From Candidatus Magnetobacterium casense (lineage in GTDB: Bacteria; Nitrospirota; Thermodesulfovibrionia; Thermodesulfovibrionales; Magnetobacteriaceae), in the NCBI RefSeq assembly GCF_000714715.1, contig NZ_JMFO01000015.1:1-43043 (forward strand): a stretch of 43,043 nt of DNA, in the 5' to 3' direction. The notes below the pieces were generated by a model, which saw only the letters and a program-made list of their open reading frames with translations, searched no databases and was not told the origin of the DNA. The position numbers and the translations under genes were made by a program. This document shows positions 43,006 to 43,043 of the stretch, piece by piece; the stretch's first letter is position 1, and the number at the start of each line of letters is the position of its first letter.

Positions 43006-43043
43006 TACAGAGCATGACCGGTTATGGCGTAAGCCACAGTGAA
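43002..43043 (+). CDS. YicC-family protein, first 14 codons
   Basis: ATG 43002 overlaps the hisS stop. The visible MIQSMTGYGVSHSE is the conserved N-terminus of the YicC/YloC endoribonuclease family (usual MIxSMTGFG). The rest is beyond the window. Confidence 0.85.
   Translation, partial: MIQSMTGYGVSHSE

Overview
The window looks like a chromosomal segment of a motile Gram-negative bacterium of moderate GC content. The fliL-to-fliA order, the HEAT-repeat/CheR/CheY/CheA/CheB set, the many c-di-GMP proteins and the dense small repeats and IS remnants would fit the Nitrospirota (possibly the magnetotactic Magnetobacterium-like group). This is an inference from gene content only; there is no rRNA in the window to confirm it.

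Layout. 1-1762: the 3' end of an ISAzo13-type transposase and a PIN-like orphan protein. 1999-4368: a membrane PAS-GAF-PAS-HD-GYP sensor. 4442-5210: a broken DNA methyltransferase. 5284-6802: two cobalamin-ring methyltransferases (cobJ/cbiH, cobM/cbiF) on the minus strand. 6818-7698: a repeat-rich stretch with a TIR-bounded miniature element inside an AlbA_2-like gene fragment. 7699-11794: a proline-rich secreted peptide, then a split ketosynthase cluster (an active-site-lacking KS, a FabZ-like dehydratase, an intact KS) with a DUF4258/YgiT toxin-antitoxin-like pair in its middle. 12071-30469: an 18-kb co-directional run encoding the flagellar C-ring and export gate (fliLMNOPQR, flhB, flhA), FlhF, FlhG, sigma-28 FliA, and then the chemotaxis genes (HEAT protein, CheR, two CheY-like regulators, a CheW-CheZ fusion, CheA, CheB, CheW). 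30753-37955: a 7TM-GAF-GAF-GGDEF-EAL protein converging on a PilB/GspE-type ATPase and a REC-DUF3369-PP2C phosphatase. 38056-39225: a second TIR-bounded miniature element abutting a decayed IS66 transposase. 39274-43043: truA and a UDP-glucuronate decarboxylase (minus), then divIVA, hisS and the first codons of a yicC-family gene (plus).

How it works together. The central run would build the flagellar export gate and switch, place the flagellum (FlhF/FlhG), turn on late genes (FliA) and steer the motor (CheA to CheY to FliM, with adaptation by CheR/CheB). The most unusual point is that CheY dephosphorylation appears to be carried by a CheZ domain fused to a CheW coupling domain, which would place the phosphatase at the receptor array. 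CheA also has, where a P2 domain would be expected, a tandem motif resembling the MshEN motifs seen in the ATPase of this same window; with the HD-GYP and GGDEF-EAL proteins this suggests strong c-di-GMP input to motility and surface behaviour. At least two families of small GC-rich repeats have entered gene edges, lengthening the C-terminus of CobJ and supplying the apparent ribosome-binding site of flhA.
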